64,000 nt of DNA from Vibrio coralliilyticus (lineage in GTDB: Bacteria > Pseudomonadota > Gammaproteobacteria > Enterobacterales > Vibrionaceae). The translations under genes were made by a program, and so were the position numbers. Location: positions 62,001-126,000 of the forward strand of contig NZ_CP024627.1 of the NCBI RefSeq assembly GCF_024449095.1. Reading direction: 5' to 3'. The notes beneath the pieces were generated by a model. It was not told where the DNA came from, ran no database searches, and was given only the letters and a program-made list of their open reading frames with translations. This document shows positions 49,643 to 59,452 of this stretch, in pieces (position 1 is the first letter of the stretch; the number at the start of each line of letters is the position of its first letter).

Positions 49643-49675
49643 GGCAGAGGCGGCATAAGCCGCCCTCTTTTTCCC

Positions 49676-50278
49676 ATGCGTCAAAGTTATCCGACTCTTT
49701 CTCGAACCGGCTTTACCCTGCTAGAAATCTTACTGGTTCTGGTATTGGTTTCACTCGCTTCGGTTGCAGTGATTTCCACCTTACCGACCAGTTCAAAAGA
49801 TGTGGCAGAAAAGCAGGCGAAATCCCTTTTTCAGCGCGTTTTGTTGCTGAATGAAGAAGCGATGCTCAGTGGTCGTGATTTCGGTTTACGTGTTGATGAA
49901 AAAAAGTCGGCCTACTACCTAATGTCTTTGGAAAGTAAAGGTTGGCAGAAACTCAATATCGACCAAATTCCTTATGAGACAAAGCTGAACGAATCAGTGG
50001 CGATCACTCTCACATTAGGTGGAGGGGCGTGGGCAGATGATGATCGCTTGTTTAAGCCGGGCAGTCTGTTTGATGAAGAGATGTTTGCTGAACATAAAGA
50101 AGAAAAAAAACTGCGCCCACCACAGGTGTCTATTGTCTCTAGTGGTGAAGTGACACCATTTTCTATTGCCATTTATCCCCAGCAAGGTGATCAAGAGCAG
50201 GATGCTTGGAAAGTCGTGGCAAAAGAAAATGGCGAAGTGGTGCTATTGGCTCCGGGAGAAAGCGAAGATGAAAGCTAA
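49676..50278 (+). CDS. gspH: type II secretion system minor pseudopilin GspH
   Basis: 200 residues. Prepilin signal ends LSRTG before FTLLEILLVLVLVSLASVAV. The body contains LFQRVLLLNEEAMLSGRDFG and DFGLRV, usual for GspH. It lies 33 bases after gspG and overlaps gspI by 11 bases. Confidence 0.95.
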   Translation: MRQSYPTLSRTGFTLLEILLVLVLVSLASVAVISTLPTSSKDVAEKQAKSLFQRVLLLNEEAMLSGRDFGLRVDEKKSAYYLMSLESKGWQKLNIDQIPYETKLNESVAITLTLGGGAWADDDRLFKPGSLFDEEMFAEHKEEKKLRPPQVSIVSSGEVTPFSIAIYPQQGDQEQDAWKVVAKENGEVVLLAPGESEDES

Positions 50279-50621
50279 GCGGGGCATGACACTGTTGGAA
50301 GTGTTGGTGGCGCTTGCGATATTCGCAACGGCAGCGATTGCAACCATTCGTTCTGTTAGCCAGCACATTAACACGTTGAATTACTTGGAAGAAAAAACAT
50401 TCGCGGCGCTGGTTGCTGATAACCAGATGGCGAAAGTCATGCTAGCAGGCAGTAAACCGAGTAAGAAAAAAGGCAAAGAAGAATTGGCAGGGCGAGAATG
50501 GTTTTGGTCAGTAGAACCGGTGGAGACTGCAGGAGATATATTGCAGGCGTTTGATGTCAAGGTTGCCACCAGCGAGAAAAGTTCGCCAGTAGTCACGGTG
50601 AGAAGTTATGTGCCGAAATAA
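50268..50621 (+). CDS. gspI: type II secretion system minor pseudopilin GspI
   Basis: 117 residues from ATG at 50268. Prepilin signal MKAKRG, then MTLLEVLVALAIFATAAIAT; a small globular body with GREWFWSVEPVETAG follows. It forms the pseudopilus tip with GspJ and GspK. Overlaps gspH upstream and gspJ downstream (14 bases). Confidence 0.95.
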   Translation: MKAKRGMTLLEVLVALAIFATAAIATIRSVSQHINTLNYLEEKTFAALVADNQMAKVMLAGSKPSKKKGKEELAGREWFWSVEPVETAGDILQAFDVKVATSEKSSPVVTVRSYVPK

Positions 50622-51261
50622 GCAGTCAGCTTTCCAAAGCGGTTTTACTTTAATTGAAGTTTTGGTCGCCATTGCTATCTTTGCCAGTTTGAGCGTCGGT
50701 GCTTATCAGGTACTCAATCAAGTTCAGCGCAGCAATGCTTTGTCGCTTGAGCGAAGTGAACGATTGAAAACACTGCAACGGGCTCTGGTATTTATGGACG
50801 GTGATTTTCGCCAGATGGCATTGCGTCAGACTCGCACCAATGGCGAAGAATCGAATGGCCTATTGCTGCACTGGAAAGAGTATCTACTTGATTCCGATGC
50901 GAAAGGGATCATGTTTACTCGCTTAGGCTGGCACAATCCTCAGCAGCAATTTCCCCGTGGCGAAATCAGCAAAGTAGGTTACCGAATCAAGGATGATGTG
51001 CTCGAGCGTGTTTGGTGGCGCTATGCGGATACGCCCGCAGGGCAAGCGGGAATAACGATGCCACTGATCGACAAAGTGGAAAAGTTTAATGTGAAGTTCT
51101 TTGACGGCTCAGATTGGAAGAAAGAGTGGGATCAGAAAGCCATGCTGCCTCAGGCTGTAGCCGTTGAACTTGAGCTGGAAGATTACGGCAAAATTGAACG
51201 CATTTATATGACAGCGGGTGGTGGCATAGGTGGTGCTGAGGAGAAAAGCGATGACAGCTAA
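50608..51261 (+). CDS. gspJ: type II secretion system minor pseudopilin GspJ
   Basis: 217 residues. Prepilin signal [12 protein letters not shown], then [40 protein letters not shown] is a conserved GspJ stretch. ATG at 50608 lies inside the end of gspI; the 3' end overlaps gspK by 11 bases. Confidence 0.95.
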   Translation: MCRNKQSAFQSGFTLIEVLVAIAIFASLSVGAYQVLNQVQRSNALSLERSERLKTLQRALVFMDGDFRQMALRQTRTNGEESNGLLLHWKEYLLDSDAKGIMFTRLGWHNPQQQFPRGEISKVGYRIKDDVLERVWWRYADTPAGQAGITMPLIDKVEKFNVKFFDGSDWKKEWDQKAMLPQAVAVELELEDYGKIERIYMTAGGGIGGAEEKSDDS

Positions 51262-52276
51262 GCGTCCTCAGCGCGGTGTTGCTCTGATTGTAATTTTACT
51301 GCTCCTTGCCGTTATGGTCAGTATTGCCGCCAGTATGGCCGACCGTTTGTTCAGCCAGTTTAAGCGTGCTGGCAGCCAAATCAATTATCAACAAGCGTAC
51401 TGGTATAGCTTGGGGGTTGAAGCACTAGCAAAATATGGTATTGAGCAAAGCTATAAAGACAACGATGACAGTATTAATTTGTCGCAGCCTTGGGCTCAAG
51501 AGCTGGACAGTATGCCGCTGGACTATGGCACGGTAAGCGGTAAGTTATATGATGCTCAGGCATGTTTTAATATCAATGCGTTGTCTGAGTTGGAGCAAAC
51601 CGCAGGGTCTGCGCAGTTACCTTTTCTCGTGGAGAAGTTTCAGAACCTACTAGAAGAGCTGCAAGTGGATAATTATGAAGCAGAAACCGTTGCACAATCG
51701 CTGTGGGAATTTGTAGACAGTAATGATTCCGTTAATTCATCGTCTGGTGTCGAAGACAGCCATTACGAGGGGCTGTCTCCCGCTTATTTGAGTGCCAATA
51801 CCTTGCTGGCTGACAGCAGCGAGCTGCGAGCGGTGAATCAGGTGAGTGGTGAAGTGATGGAAAAAGTCAGCCCAATGATCTGTGCGTTGCCGACCACGGA
51901 CTTTCGCCTCAATGTGAACACCATTATGCCGGAGCATGCCGCTTTGTTGGCGGCGATGTTCTATCCGAACCTGAGTACATCTCAGGCCAAACAGATTTTG
52001 GAAAATCGTGGCCCCGATGGCTGGGCATCAACGGATGACTTTTTCGCTGAATCCGACCTGAGTGGTTTGAGTGAGGATGTTAAAAAGCAAGTCAAAGGTT
52101 ACTTGAGCGTCGATAGCGTCTATTTCGAGCTGGACGCTGAGGTGCTAGTGGATAAATCCAGGGTGCGAATTCGCAGCCTGTTGTTTAGTAATAATCGAGA
52201 AACTGCAACGGTAATACGCCGTCGCTTTGGAGGGATCGGTGAACGAGTTTCTAGTCGTTCGGCTGAGCAAAAGTAA
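51251..52276 (+). CDS. gspK: type II secretion system minor pseudopilin GspK
   Basis: 341 residues. Prepilin-like N-terminus MTAKRPQRG, then [20 protein letters not shown]; it lacks the usual Glu5, as is normal for GspK, the tip subunit. The large body has [10 protein letters not shown] and [23 protein letters not shown] at 51251 follows GAGGAG. Overlaps gspL by 38 bases. Confidence 0.96.
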   Translation: MTAKRPQRGVALIVILLLLAVMVSIAASMADRLFSQFKRAGSQINYQQAYWYSLGVEALAKYGIEQSYKDNDDSINLSQPWAQELDSMPLDYGTVSGKLYDAQACFNINALSELEQTAGSAQLPFLVEKFQNLLEELQVDNYEAETVAQSLWEFVDSNDSVNSSSGVEDSHYEGLSPAYLSANTLLADSSELRAVNQVSGEVMEKVSPMICALPTTDFRLNVNTIMPEHAALLAAMFYPNLSTSQAKQILENRGPDGWASTDDFFAESDLSGLSEDVKKQVKGYLSVDSVYFELDAEVLVDKSRVRIRSLLFSNNRETATVIRRRFGGIGERVSSRSAEQK

Positions 52277-53453
52277 AACAGCAGCGATTCAATGGCTGGT
52301 TTGGTCAGAAAGCCAAAAGGAAGTGATAGCGAGCGGCGAACTGCAAGATCATCAGGATTTAGCTGAGCTTGCCAATTACGCTGAAGGGCGTCAGGTCGTT
52401 GTTTTGGTGTCAGCCGCTAATTTGGTTCTGACTCAACTAGACGTTCCTGCAGGTGCCAATCGTCAATTTGACTCTATGCTGCCATTTATGTTGGAAGATG
52501 ATGTGGCTCAGGATGTTGATGAGCTGCACTTTACTGTATTAGCCAAAGAAGCTGGTCAGGCCTATGTCTGTGGGATTGACTATCACTGGTTGGAATCCAT
52601 CTTGGCAGATATGCAGCAGTTGGGTCTTGTGGTGCGTAAAGTCATGCCAGATGCGTTGGCATTGCCACTTGATGACAACTGCGGTTTGAGTGCGGTGGAG
52701 CTTGATGGTCAATGGCTGGTCAAGAAAGGTCAGTTTAGTGGAGTGAGTGTTGAACCTGCTTGGCTGCCTCTTCTCGTTCAATCTGATTGGGTAAAGCAGG
52801 GGGAAGATTACCTACCACTGCAAGCATTTTCACCATTACCAGAGCTGCCTTATGCCGATGGACAAGAATGGCGTAATGAAGAGCCGCAATTAGTGATGCA
52901 GTTGCTTGCTGAGCAAGCGGTAAAGAGCAAAACTAATCTGCTGTCTGGTGAGTTCAAGCCAAAATCTTCCTTGGGTCGTCACTTGAAAGTGTGGCGCAAA
53001 GCCGCGATTGCTGCAGGTGTATTGATTGTGGTCTTAAGCGTGGATAACTGGCTGCAGATTCAGAGTGCAGAAACACAAGCCAATGCTTATCGTCAGGAAA
53101 GTGAGCGTATTTTCCGCCAAATGACGAATAAGAATAAAATTCCGACTGTCACCTATCTCAAGCGCGAAATGGAGCGAGAGGAAAGCAGGCTGTCCGGTGG
53201 CGGTAGTGGTGACTCGGTACTTGAGTGGATGGTGAAGATGCCACAAGTGATGAAGCAGGTCCCAGGCCTTAAGCTGACCAGCTTCAAATATGACAGTACT
53301 CGTGGCGAAGTAAGGCTTCAAGCGCAAAGCAACGACTTTCAGACATTTGAAAAAGCGCGTGAGCTGATGTCGAGTCAGTTTACGGTTGAGCAAGGGCAAC
53401 TGAGCAAGTCGGGCGCTCTCGTTAATGGCACCTTTGTGCTTAAGCGTTTATAG
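52239..53453 (+). CDS. gspL: type II secretion system protein GspL
   Basis: 404 residues, GTG start at 52239 after GGAGGG. A cytoplasmic actin-like domain (about 1-240) is followed by a membrane segment near 255-275 ([19 protein letters not shown]) and a periplasmic ferredoxin-like domain. [20 protein letters not shown] matches Vibrio EpsL. It recruits GspE to the membrane and pairs with GspM. Confidence 0.96.
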   Translation: MNEFLVVRLSKSKTAAIQWLVWSESQKEVIASGELQDHQDLAELANYAEGRQVVVLVSAANLVLTQLDVPAGANRQFDSMLPFMLEDDVAQDVDELHFTVLAKEAGQAYVCGIDYHWLESILADMQQLGLVVRKVMPDALALPLDDNCGLSAVELDGQWLVKKGQFSGVSVEPAWLPLLVQSDWVKQGEDYLPLQAFSPLPELPYADGQEWRNEEPQLVMQLLAEQAVKSKTNLLSGEFKPKSSLGRHLKVWRKAAIAAGVLIVVLSVDNWLQIQSAETQANAYRQESERIFRQMTNKNKIPTVTYLKREMEREESRLSGGGSGDSVLEWMVKMPQVMKQVPGLKLTSFKYDSTRGEVRLQAQSNDFQTFEKARELMSSQFTVEQGQLSKSGALVNGTFVLKRL

Positions 53454-53463
53454 GGGAGCCGTG

Positions 53464-53955
53464 ATGAAACAGTTAATGACTTCACTGCAAACGTGGTGGA
53501 TGGGAACGAGCCAGCGTGAACAACGCTTGCTCATTGCGTGTGCTATTTTACTGCTCCTTGGCGTGATTTACTGGGGCGTTCTGCAACCTGTCAGCCAACG
53601 AGCAGAAATGGCGACGAACCGAATTCAAAGCGAAAGACAGCTACTGAGTTGGGTGAAAAACAAAGCCGATAATATTAGCCAGCTGCGTGCTAAGGGGGGT
53701 GTCGCTTCCTCGGATTTGCCGCTTAACCAGTCGATTTCTTCTACGGCAGCTCGTTTTGGTGCTGAGTTGGTGCGAGTGCAACCAAGAGGGGAAGAGCTTC
53801 AGGTATGGATTCAACCGATGCCGTTTAATCGTTTGGTGGAATGGATGACTTTCCTCAAAGAAAAGCATGCTGTTTCTGCGACCTTTATTGACATTGATAA
53901 AGCTGAGCAAGAAGGTGTGGTTGAAATCAAGCGCTTACAGTTTGTGAAAGGGTAA
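53464..53955 (+). CDS. gspM: type II secretion system protein GspM
   Basis: 163 residues. Short cytosolic N-terminus, one membrane segment near 24-40 (LLIACAILLLLGVIYWGVLQP) and a periplasmic ferredoxin-like domain (MPFNRLVEWMTFLKEKHAV). ATG at 53464, with GGGGAG just upstream; 10 bases after the gspL stop. Confidence 0.95.
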   Translation: MKQLMTSLQTWWMGTSQREQRLLIACAILLLLGVIYWGVLQPVSQRAEMATNRIQSERQLLSWVKNKADNISQLRAKGGVASSDLPLNQSISSTAARFGAELVRVQPRGEELQVWIQPMPFNRLVEWMTFLKEKHAVSATFIDIDKAEQEGVVEIKRLQFVKG

Positions 53956-53961
53956 GATTAA

Positions 53962-54723
53962 GTGAGAAAAGTTATTTTACTCAGTCTGGCTTTGATTATG
54001 GTGTTTATCACCAGTGCGATAGTCCATATTCCTGCTCAGGTGGTGTTGAGCTATGCACCATTACCACAACAGTTGGTGATCAATGGTGTCTCGGGGACGG
54101 TCTGGGAAGGAAGAGCCGCCAGTGTAATTTGGCAAAAACAGAAGCTAGGTGCACTGCATTGGCAACTGGCACCGTTGAAACTGTTAACGGGTAAAGCGGA
54201 AGCGCAAGTTCGTTTTGGTCGTGGTAGTGATATGCAGATCACAGGCCGTGGTATCGTGGGATACAGCACTTCTGGGCCTTATGCGGAAAACTTGATTGCG
54301 TCTTTGCCGGTTGAAAAAATTCTTGAGTTCACGCCTCCGATGCCGATTCCCGTTGAGCTGACGGGACAGGTCGAACTGAGTATTAAATCTATGGTTTATG
54401 CGTTGCCTTACTGCCAAATGGGAGAAGGATCGTTGGTGTGGAATACCGACAAAGTGGTGACTCCACTTGATGAGCTGTATGTTGGACCTGTGGTTGTGGA
54501 CTTTAGCTGTCAGGACAGTTTGATCACATTGAAGGGTGACCAGAACAGTGAGCAAGTCAGCAGCGCTGCAGAAGTAGTGCTTGAGGCAAACCGTAACTAT
54601 CAGGCATCAGCTTGGTTTAAGCCGGAAGGGAAATTTCCCAGCTCACTGGCTGAGCAGTTAAAATGGTTACCATCGCCAGATGGAGAAGGGCGCTACCAAT
54701 TTACCTATCAGGGGCGCCTGTAA
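53962..54723 (+). CDS. gspN: type II secretion system protein GspN
   Basis: 253 residues, GTG start at 53962 six bases after gspM. N-terminal membrane anchor VILLSLALIMVFITSAIVHI, then a beta-rich periplasmic domain with LVINGVSGTVWEGRAASVIW, typical of GspN. Not essential for secretion in all species. Last gene of the operon. Confidence 0.94.
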   Translation: MRKVILLSLALIMVFITSAIVHIPAQVVLSYAPLPQQLVINGVSGTVWEGRAASVIWQKQKLGALHWQLAPLKLLTGKAEAQVRFGRGSDMQITGRGIVGYSTSGPYAENLIASLPVEKILEFTPPMPIPVELTGQVELSIKSMVYALPYCQMGEGSLVWNTDKVVTPLDELYVGPVVVDFSCQDSLITLKGDQNSEQVSSAAEVVLEANRNYQASAWFKPEGKFPSSLAEQLKWLPSPDGEGRYQFTYQGRL

Positions 54724-54736
54724 ACACAGAGACATA

Positions 54737-54766
54737 ATAAAAGAGCGGCGTCATGTCGCTCTTTTT
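54737..54766 (+). terminator. Bidirectional terminator between gspN and envZ
   Basis: AAAAGAGCG, CGTCATGT-type loop, CGCTCTTTTTAC. Stem of about 9 bases with A and T runs on the two sides, serving gspN on the plus strand and envZ on the minus strand. Confidence 0.85.
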
Positions 54767-54773
54767 ACTTAGC

Positions 54774-56084
54774 TTACTTTCCTTGAGTAGGGAAACTGAT
54801 TTGGGCGCGTAAACCGCCACCACTGCGATTATTAATGATCACGCTGCCGTTGTGCTGACTGGCAATACGCTTGACAATCGCTAGCCCAAGCCCTGTGCCT
54901 TCACTACCTCGCGCGGCATCGCCACGGGTGAAAGGTTCAAACAGCTTCGCTATCTGGCTTTGTTTAATACCTGGGCCGTTATCTTCGACACAAACCCATA
55001 CCAGCTTGTTATCAGCGGTGACACCAGTGCTGACTTTGACCCAGCCATTTCCATAACGGATGGCATTAACAACCAGATTACTCACTGCACGCTTGATGGC
55101 GATCGGGCTGCCGCTGGTCAATTTTATCGGATGCTGAAGCTCGGTTTCTATTTGGATTTCATAGCCTCCCTCAGAAGTGGCGATATCATTGGCGATTTCA
55201 TTCAGATCAACGTCGATAAACGATTCTTTATTGACCGGTTTGAGGTAGTCCATAAACTGGCTGATGATTTCATTACACTCTTCTGTGTCGCTGATTATGC
55301 CTTCCGCTAAATAACTATCCTCTGGTGACATCATCTCAGTCGCGAGGCGGATGCGTGTCAGTGGTGTCCTTAAATCATGACTGATACCCGCCATCAGTAG
55401 TGCACGGTCTTCTTCCAATGCTTGAATCCCTTTCGACATCTGGTTAAAGGCTCGGGTGACGGAGCGGATTTCTGATGTGCCTTTTTCTAGTAAGGGGGGA
55501 GGGATTTCGCCACGGCCAACGCCTTTAGCCGCCTTTTCCAAGGCGATCAAAGGCCGGTTTTGTAAACGAATGAATAACCAGCCTCCTGCAACGATCAATA
55601 ATGCCATCACCAAGCTGTTATGAAATAAGGGAGCGAAATCTTCTTCCTGTAATTCAGATAGTGGAATGCGCAGCAGCGAGCCGGGTAGAGAGTCAATTTT
55701 CATCCATAGAATGTAGCTGTCGGAACCGAGCATCATGCGCACATCGGTGGCTGAGCCGAGCTCTTTACTCATTTCCTCGCTCATCAAGTCGATGCTCACC
55801 GCATGGTAGTACTCATCTGCTATTGGGCTGTCATCAGCATGAATGGTTACACCTAATTGTTCCAGCACACGTCGACGTAGAGGGGCATCCATAGGTAGGC
55901 CATCTTTAAATGCGGCCGAGTCATCGAGCATCAGGTTGATTTCATGACCGAGGATCTTGTTGAACTGCTGCAGGCTTGGCATCAGTGCATAGTTAAACAC
56001 GGCGTAATAAGAGTAAACCTGACTGGCAATTAGTAGGGTGAGAAAAATGAAAATAGACTGGGTAAACGAGCTGCGAATACGCAT
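54774..56084 (-). CDS. envZ: osmolarity sensor histidine kinase EnvZ
   Basis: 436 residues. TM1 near 10-32, a periplasmic domain of about 125 residues, TM2 near 155-175 ([17 protein letters not shown]), a HAMP domain, the phosphoacceptor [21 protein letters not shown] box [11 protein letters not shown], and G boxes [14 protein letters not shown] and [11 protein letters not shown]. It phosphorylates and dephosphorylates OmpR in response to osmolarity. Unlike E. coli, where the genes overlap, 70 bases with a hairpin separate it from ompR. Confidence 0.96.
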   Translation of the reverse strand: MRIRSSFTQSIFIFLTLLIASQVYSYYAVFNYALMPSLQQFNKILGHEINLMLDDSAAFKDGLPMDAPLRRRVLEQLGVTIHADDSPIADEYYHAVSIDLMSEEMSKELGSATDVRMMLGSDSYILWMKIDSLPGSLLRIPLSELQEEDFAPLFHNSLVMALLIVAGGWLFIRLQNRPLIALEKAAKGVGRGEIPPPLLEKGTSEIRSVTRAFNQMSKGIQALEEDRALLMAGISHDLRTPLTRIRLATEMMSPEDSYLAEGIISDTEECNEIISQFMDYLKPVNKESFIDVDLNEIANDIATSEGGYEIQIETELQHPIKLTSGSPIAIKRAVSNLVVNAIRYGNGWVKVSTGVTADNKLVWVCVEDNGPGIKQSQIAKLFEPFTRGDAARGSEGTGLGLAIVKRIASQHNGSVIINNRSGGGLRAQISFPTQGK

Positions 56085-56110
56085 ATATTCGACCTTGTGA
56101 ACGGTGAAAG

Positions 56111-56139
56111 CAAAGAGTGCGAGACATTGTCTCGCACTC
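56111..56139 (-). terminator. Terminator-like hairpin between ompR and envZ
   Basis: AGAGTGCGAG, ACATTGT, CTCGCACTCT: a perfect 10-bp stem (13 complementary bases around one central base). On the minus strand it is followed by TTTGCTTTC. It lies within the ompR-envZ gap, so it could attenuate envZ transcription. A true terminator would usually have a longer T run, so effect is uncertain. Confidence 0.65.
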
Positions 56140-56154
56140 TTATTGAATTAGCTA

Positions 56155-56874
56155 TTAAGCTTCTTTGCCATCTGGCACAAATACGTAGCCTAGCCCCCAC
56201 ACGGTCTGGATATAGCGAGGTTTGCTAGGGTCCACTTCAAGCATACGGCGCAGACGGGAGATTTGAACGTCAATCGAACGCTCCATGGCAGAATATTCAC
56301 GACCACGAGCCATATTCATCAACTTATCGCGTGACATCGGCTCACGGGCGTTAGTGACCAGCGCTTTCAACACAGCAAACTCACCGGAAGTGAGAGGCAT
56401 GGCTTCATCTCCACGGAACATCTCACGTGTGCCTAGATTAAGGCTGAATTCACCAAATTCGACAATCGACTCCTCCGCACTCGGTGCCCCAGGCAGCTCT
56501 GTGGTTTGGCGACGTAAGACAGCTTTGATGCGAGCAAGTAGCTCACGAGGGTTGAACGGCTTTGGCAAATAGTCATCGGCACCGACCTCTAAGCCGACGA
56601 TACGATCAATTTCATCCCCTTTGGCGGTGAGCATTAGGATGGGTAATGAGCTATTTGCATTTCTCAGTCGACGGCAAATGGATAGGCCATCTTCACCTGG
56701 CAGCATTAAATCAAGCACCATCAAGTGGAAGTTTTCACGGGTTAACAGGCGGTCCATCTGTTCACTGTTAGCAACACTGCGTACTTGGAATCCTTGTTCA
56801 GACAAGTAACGCTCTAGCAATGCACGCAGGCGTGCATCGTCATCAACGACTAAGATCTTGTGATTTTCTTGCAT
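56155..56874 (-). CDS. ompR: response regulator OmpR
   Basis: 239 residues, as in E. coli. Receiver with VVDDDARLRALLERYL, phosphoryl Asp in MVLDLMLPGEDG, and Lys in YLPKPFNPRELLARI. The C-terminal winged helix includes PLTSGEFAVLKALV, RGREYSAMERSIDVQISRLR and IQTVWGLGYVFVP. Regulates outer-membrane porins and, in Vibrio, further stress genes. First gene of the ompR-envZ pair; divergent from greB. Confidence 0.98.
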   Translation of the reverse strand: MQENHKILVVDDDARLRALLERYLSEQGFQVRSVANSEQMDRLLTRENFHLMVLDLMLPGEDGLSICRRLRNANSSLPILMLTAKGDEIDRIVGLEVGADDYLPKPFNPRELLARIKAVLRRQTTELPGAPSAEESIVEFGEFSLNLGTREMFRGDEAMPLTSGEFAVLKALVTNAREPMSRDKLMNMARGREYSAMERSIDVQISRLRRMLEVDPSKPRYIQTVWGLGYVFVPDGKEA

Positions 56875-57058
56875 GTAATGATTCCACCTATTAAATAAGC
56901 TTAGCGCTTTGACAGAGCCGCTGTTCAGCCCTTTTTCACAAGTCAGAATGTAACATTGTTCTGAGGAAAGTGGCGCAAAGAATTGTTAACGATTATTACC
57001 TTTTTCACTCCTTTTTAGCTAATGTATACGCCATATTCAATTCACTAGCGTCAGAAAT

Positions 57059-57535
57059 ATGAAAACAAACCTAATCACACGCGAAGGCTTTGATCGACTT
57101 AAAAAAGAACTCGATTTTTTATGGAAAGAAGAACGCCCAGAGGTGACTAAAAAAGTAACGTGGGCGGCGAGCTTAGGTGATCGATCTGAGAATGCGGATT
57201 ATCAATATAACAAGAAGCGTCTACGTGAAATTGACCGTCGTGTGCGCTATCTACGCAAACGCTTAGAGCAGGTGAAAGTGGTGGATTATGCGCCGCAGCA
57301 GGAAGGTAAAGTGTTTTTTGGGGCGTGGGTTGAAGTAGAAAATGAAGCGGGAGATGTAAAGAAATTTCGTATTGTTGGTCCGGATGAGATTTACGGTGAT
57401 GCCAAGGATTACATTTCGATTGATTCCCCGATGGCTCGAGCGTTATTAAAAAAAGAAGTTGATGATGAATTCAGTGTCAGGACGCCAGAAGGCGAGAAAG
57501 AGTGGTTTGTGAACAGTATCCGCTACTCAGAATGA
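57059..57535 (+). CDS. greB: transcription elongation factor GreB
   Basis: 158 residues. The N-terminal coiled coil has the acidic tip LGDRSENADYQYNKKRLREI, which enters the RNA polymerase secondary channel to stimulate cleavage of backtracked RNA. The C-terminal FKBP-like domain has the GreB-type ending VRTPEGEKEWFVNSI. ATG at 57059. Followed by a GC-rich hairpin. Confidence 0.97.
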   Translation: MKTNLITREGFDRLKKELDFLWKEERPEVTKKVTWAASLGDRSENADYQYNKKRLREIDRRVRYLRKRLEQVKVVDYAPQQEGKVFFGAWVEVENEAGDVKKFRIVGPDEIYGDAKDYISIDSPMARALLKKEVDDEFSVRTPEGEKEWFVNSIRYSE

Positions 57536-57538
57536 CAC

Positions 57539-57568
57539 CAGTGCCGCGCCGGTGAGCGCGGCACTGAG
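57539..57568. terminator. GC-rich hairpin between greB and the convergent retropepsin-like gene
   Basis: CAGTGCCGCGC, CGGT(GA), GCGCGGCACTG: an 11-bp stem placed just between the two convergent stop codons. There is no adjacent T run in either direction (ATTTTTC only after six bases), so it is a likely but atypical terminator. Confidence 0.6.
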
Positions 57569-57571
57569 TTA

Positions 57572-59452
57572 CTATTTTTCGTAGTCAGGTTCATCCGTCA
57601 CGATATAGGCTTGGTCACTGCTGACGATCGCTCCGTATTTGAGAAAGTTCTCTCCTAAAATCATGCTGTAATGGAAACGGCCTCTATCTTGCAAATTGAC
57701 GCGAATCGTTTGGTCTATCTCTCCTAGTCTGACTCGCATCTCGACCACTGGGCGAACGTTGTCTTTTTCGCCTTTCTTGGCTTTAATTCTCATCACATCG
57801 ACCACTTCCCGTGTGAACTCCTGTTTCATGCCGACATCATTTTCGTAAGTGAAAGTGACCATGTCTTTGCCGTTTTTCTGAAACTGTTTGATGTTTTGTG
57901 CGTTTATCGAGCTGACATCAGCGCCAGTATCGAGTTTGACGGGAAACGACAACTCTTCCACTTGGGCAACTTCGATGTACCCTGCTTTGAACAACGGGTG
58001 CGGTGTGAGCAGGTTTTCAGTTCTGGTATTTAACAGCACACCATTTTTAGCCATGCTATGCCCCATGACGAAGAAGGGTTGAGCATCGCCTTTCCCTAGT
58101 TTGTCGATAGCGAACTCCAGCTCGCGTTTTTTGTCTCCTAACTCGAATACGCCCTCGACAACCGGACGAACGGATTTACCAACTTTGAGTTTACGCAGGA
58201 CAGGCTTAGTCACCGTTTTCATTTCACCTTGGCTGTTTTCAAGAGTGAAACTGACCTGCTCTTTGCCATTTTTATTACTTAGCTTGAACTTTGTAACTCT
58301 CAGAAGCGGTGTTTTGACGACAAAGCTCGGATGAGCAGGGAGCTGGTAATCTTGATCTATGGTGATGGTTTCCTTTGGTGAGATCACCAGAGGGTCTGAT
58401 TTAAGAGCGCTTTTAAAGCTGGTGTCGGCGCCTTGGAGCAGGTTTTCTTTCTCGGTGTTGATCACAAAGTGTTCGCTGGCCACATCGCGCCCGAGGCTAA
58501 TCTGGCTGTCTAAATGGCCGCGATCACGCAGATAAACCAGCCAGTGTTGAGTTTGGTCTTGATTAAGTTTGACGGGTAAGTACACCAGAGGGCGTTCAGC
58601 TTCGCTTGTTTTCAAAGTGCGAATCAGAGGCAATGTCATAGACTTTCTCTCACCGTTCTCTCCCTCCAGTTTGAATGAAACTAAGTTGTTCTTCTTATCG
58701 ATGTTGACATCCAGAGCATGAGCATTGGAGTAGCGGCTGGTGGTTGCTACGCTGACCTTATAAGGTAGGCCATCGACTTGCACCGTTTCTTTCTTGCCGA
58801 TTACCTGAGCGTGAGGTTGTTCTTGCAGATAGTCATACCCAGCCATGACCCAGGCATTGTCTTCTAGGAAGGTTTTACCAATCAGAATCGGTGCGGAAAA
58901 TTGACTGCGTTTGGTGAGATTGATCATGGCCTCGACTGTTCGTCCGCCGATGGTCAAAGGCATCTTGACCGCCGGACGGAGAATTGGCTTTTTGCTGGTT
59001 CGACTGCGAATAATGCTGATGCGTTCTAGATCATCTTTAATATTAATATTTTCACCTGTGTATGGGTGACGGATGGTGAAGGCAATGGTGACCTGATAAG
59101 ACAAATAGGTTTCCGTTGTACGTTTGAGTTTCTTCTTACGTCGGTCGTTAACTACCGCCCACAGCAGATCGTTGTCGGTCAGGTGTTTAAAGTCAGGGTG
59201 TGTGCTGGATAGATGAATGTTTTCGGCGTGAATCGAGGTGGTATCGGCACCAGTATCGATCTTACCCATAAAAGGAACATCTTTTAGCTCTGGAATATCG
59301 TTGTAGTAGACGTTTTCTATGCGGCCTAGAATCAGATCGTTATCCACCTGATAAGCTGGTTGCTGTGTGGTGGCTGAAAGGGACTCTGACCAAGCGTGTG
59401 GAGTGGTTAACAGAACGCTGGTTAACGTCAAAAATAAAGAGAGCTTTTTCAT
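57572..59452 (-). CDS. secreted protein with four tandem retropepsin-like (ATP-dependent zinc protease/RimB family) repeats
   Basis: 626 residues from ATG at 59452 (an upstream in-frame extension has no support). The signal peptide is about 1-24 (MKKLSLFLTLTSVLLTTPHA). Residues about 40-215 form a retropepsin-like domain with DTGAD at 66-70 and TSIHAENI; about 230-345 and 380-490 resemble it but lack DTG; about 495-615 has DTGAD at 508-512 with SSINAQNI. Recurrent ends (RPVVE, DRGRFHYSMILGENFL, DRGHLDSQISLGRD) mark the repeats. The family (PF05618-like) is aspartyl-protease fold; the name zinc protease is historical. Substrate unknown; no neighbouring ATP-grasp ligase is seen. Confidence 0.8.
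   Translation of the reverse strand: MKKLSLFLTLTSVLLTTPHAWSESLSATTQQPAYQVDNDLILGRIENVYYNDIPELKDVPFMGKIDTGADTTSIHAENIHLSSTHPDFKHLTDNDLLWAVVNDRRKKKLKRTTETYLSYQVTIAFTIRHPYTGENINIKDDLERISIIRSRTSKKPILRPAVKMPLTIGGRTVEAMINLTKRSQFSAPILIGKTFLEDNAWVMAGYDYLQEQPHAQVIGKKETVQVDGLPYKVSVATTSRYSNAHALDVNIDKKNNLVSFKLEGENGERKSMTLPLIRTLKTSEAERPLVYLPVKLNQDQTQHWLVYLRDRGHLDSQISLGRDVASEHFVINTEKENLLQGADTSFKSALKSDPLVISPKETITIDQDYQLPAHPSFVVKTPLLRVTKFKLSNKNGKEQVSFTLENSQGEMKTVTKPVLRKLKVGKSVRPVVEGVFELGDKKRELEFAIDKLGKGDAQPFFVMGHSMAKNGVLLNTRTENLLTPHPLFKAGYIEVAQVEELSFPVKLDTGADVSSINAQNIKQFQKNGKDMVTFTYENDVGMKQEFTREVVDVMRIKAKKGEKDNVRPVVEMRVRLGEIDQTIRVNLQDRGRFHYSMILGENFLKYGAIVSSDQAYIVTDEPDYEK

Noticed and set aside
57539..57568. 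GC-rich hairpin after greB as a transposon-type repeat.
   Set aside because: It lies exactly between convergent stop codons and I see no other copy in the window; a terminator role is simpler.
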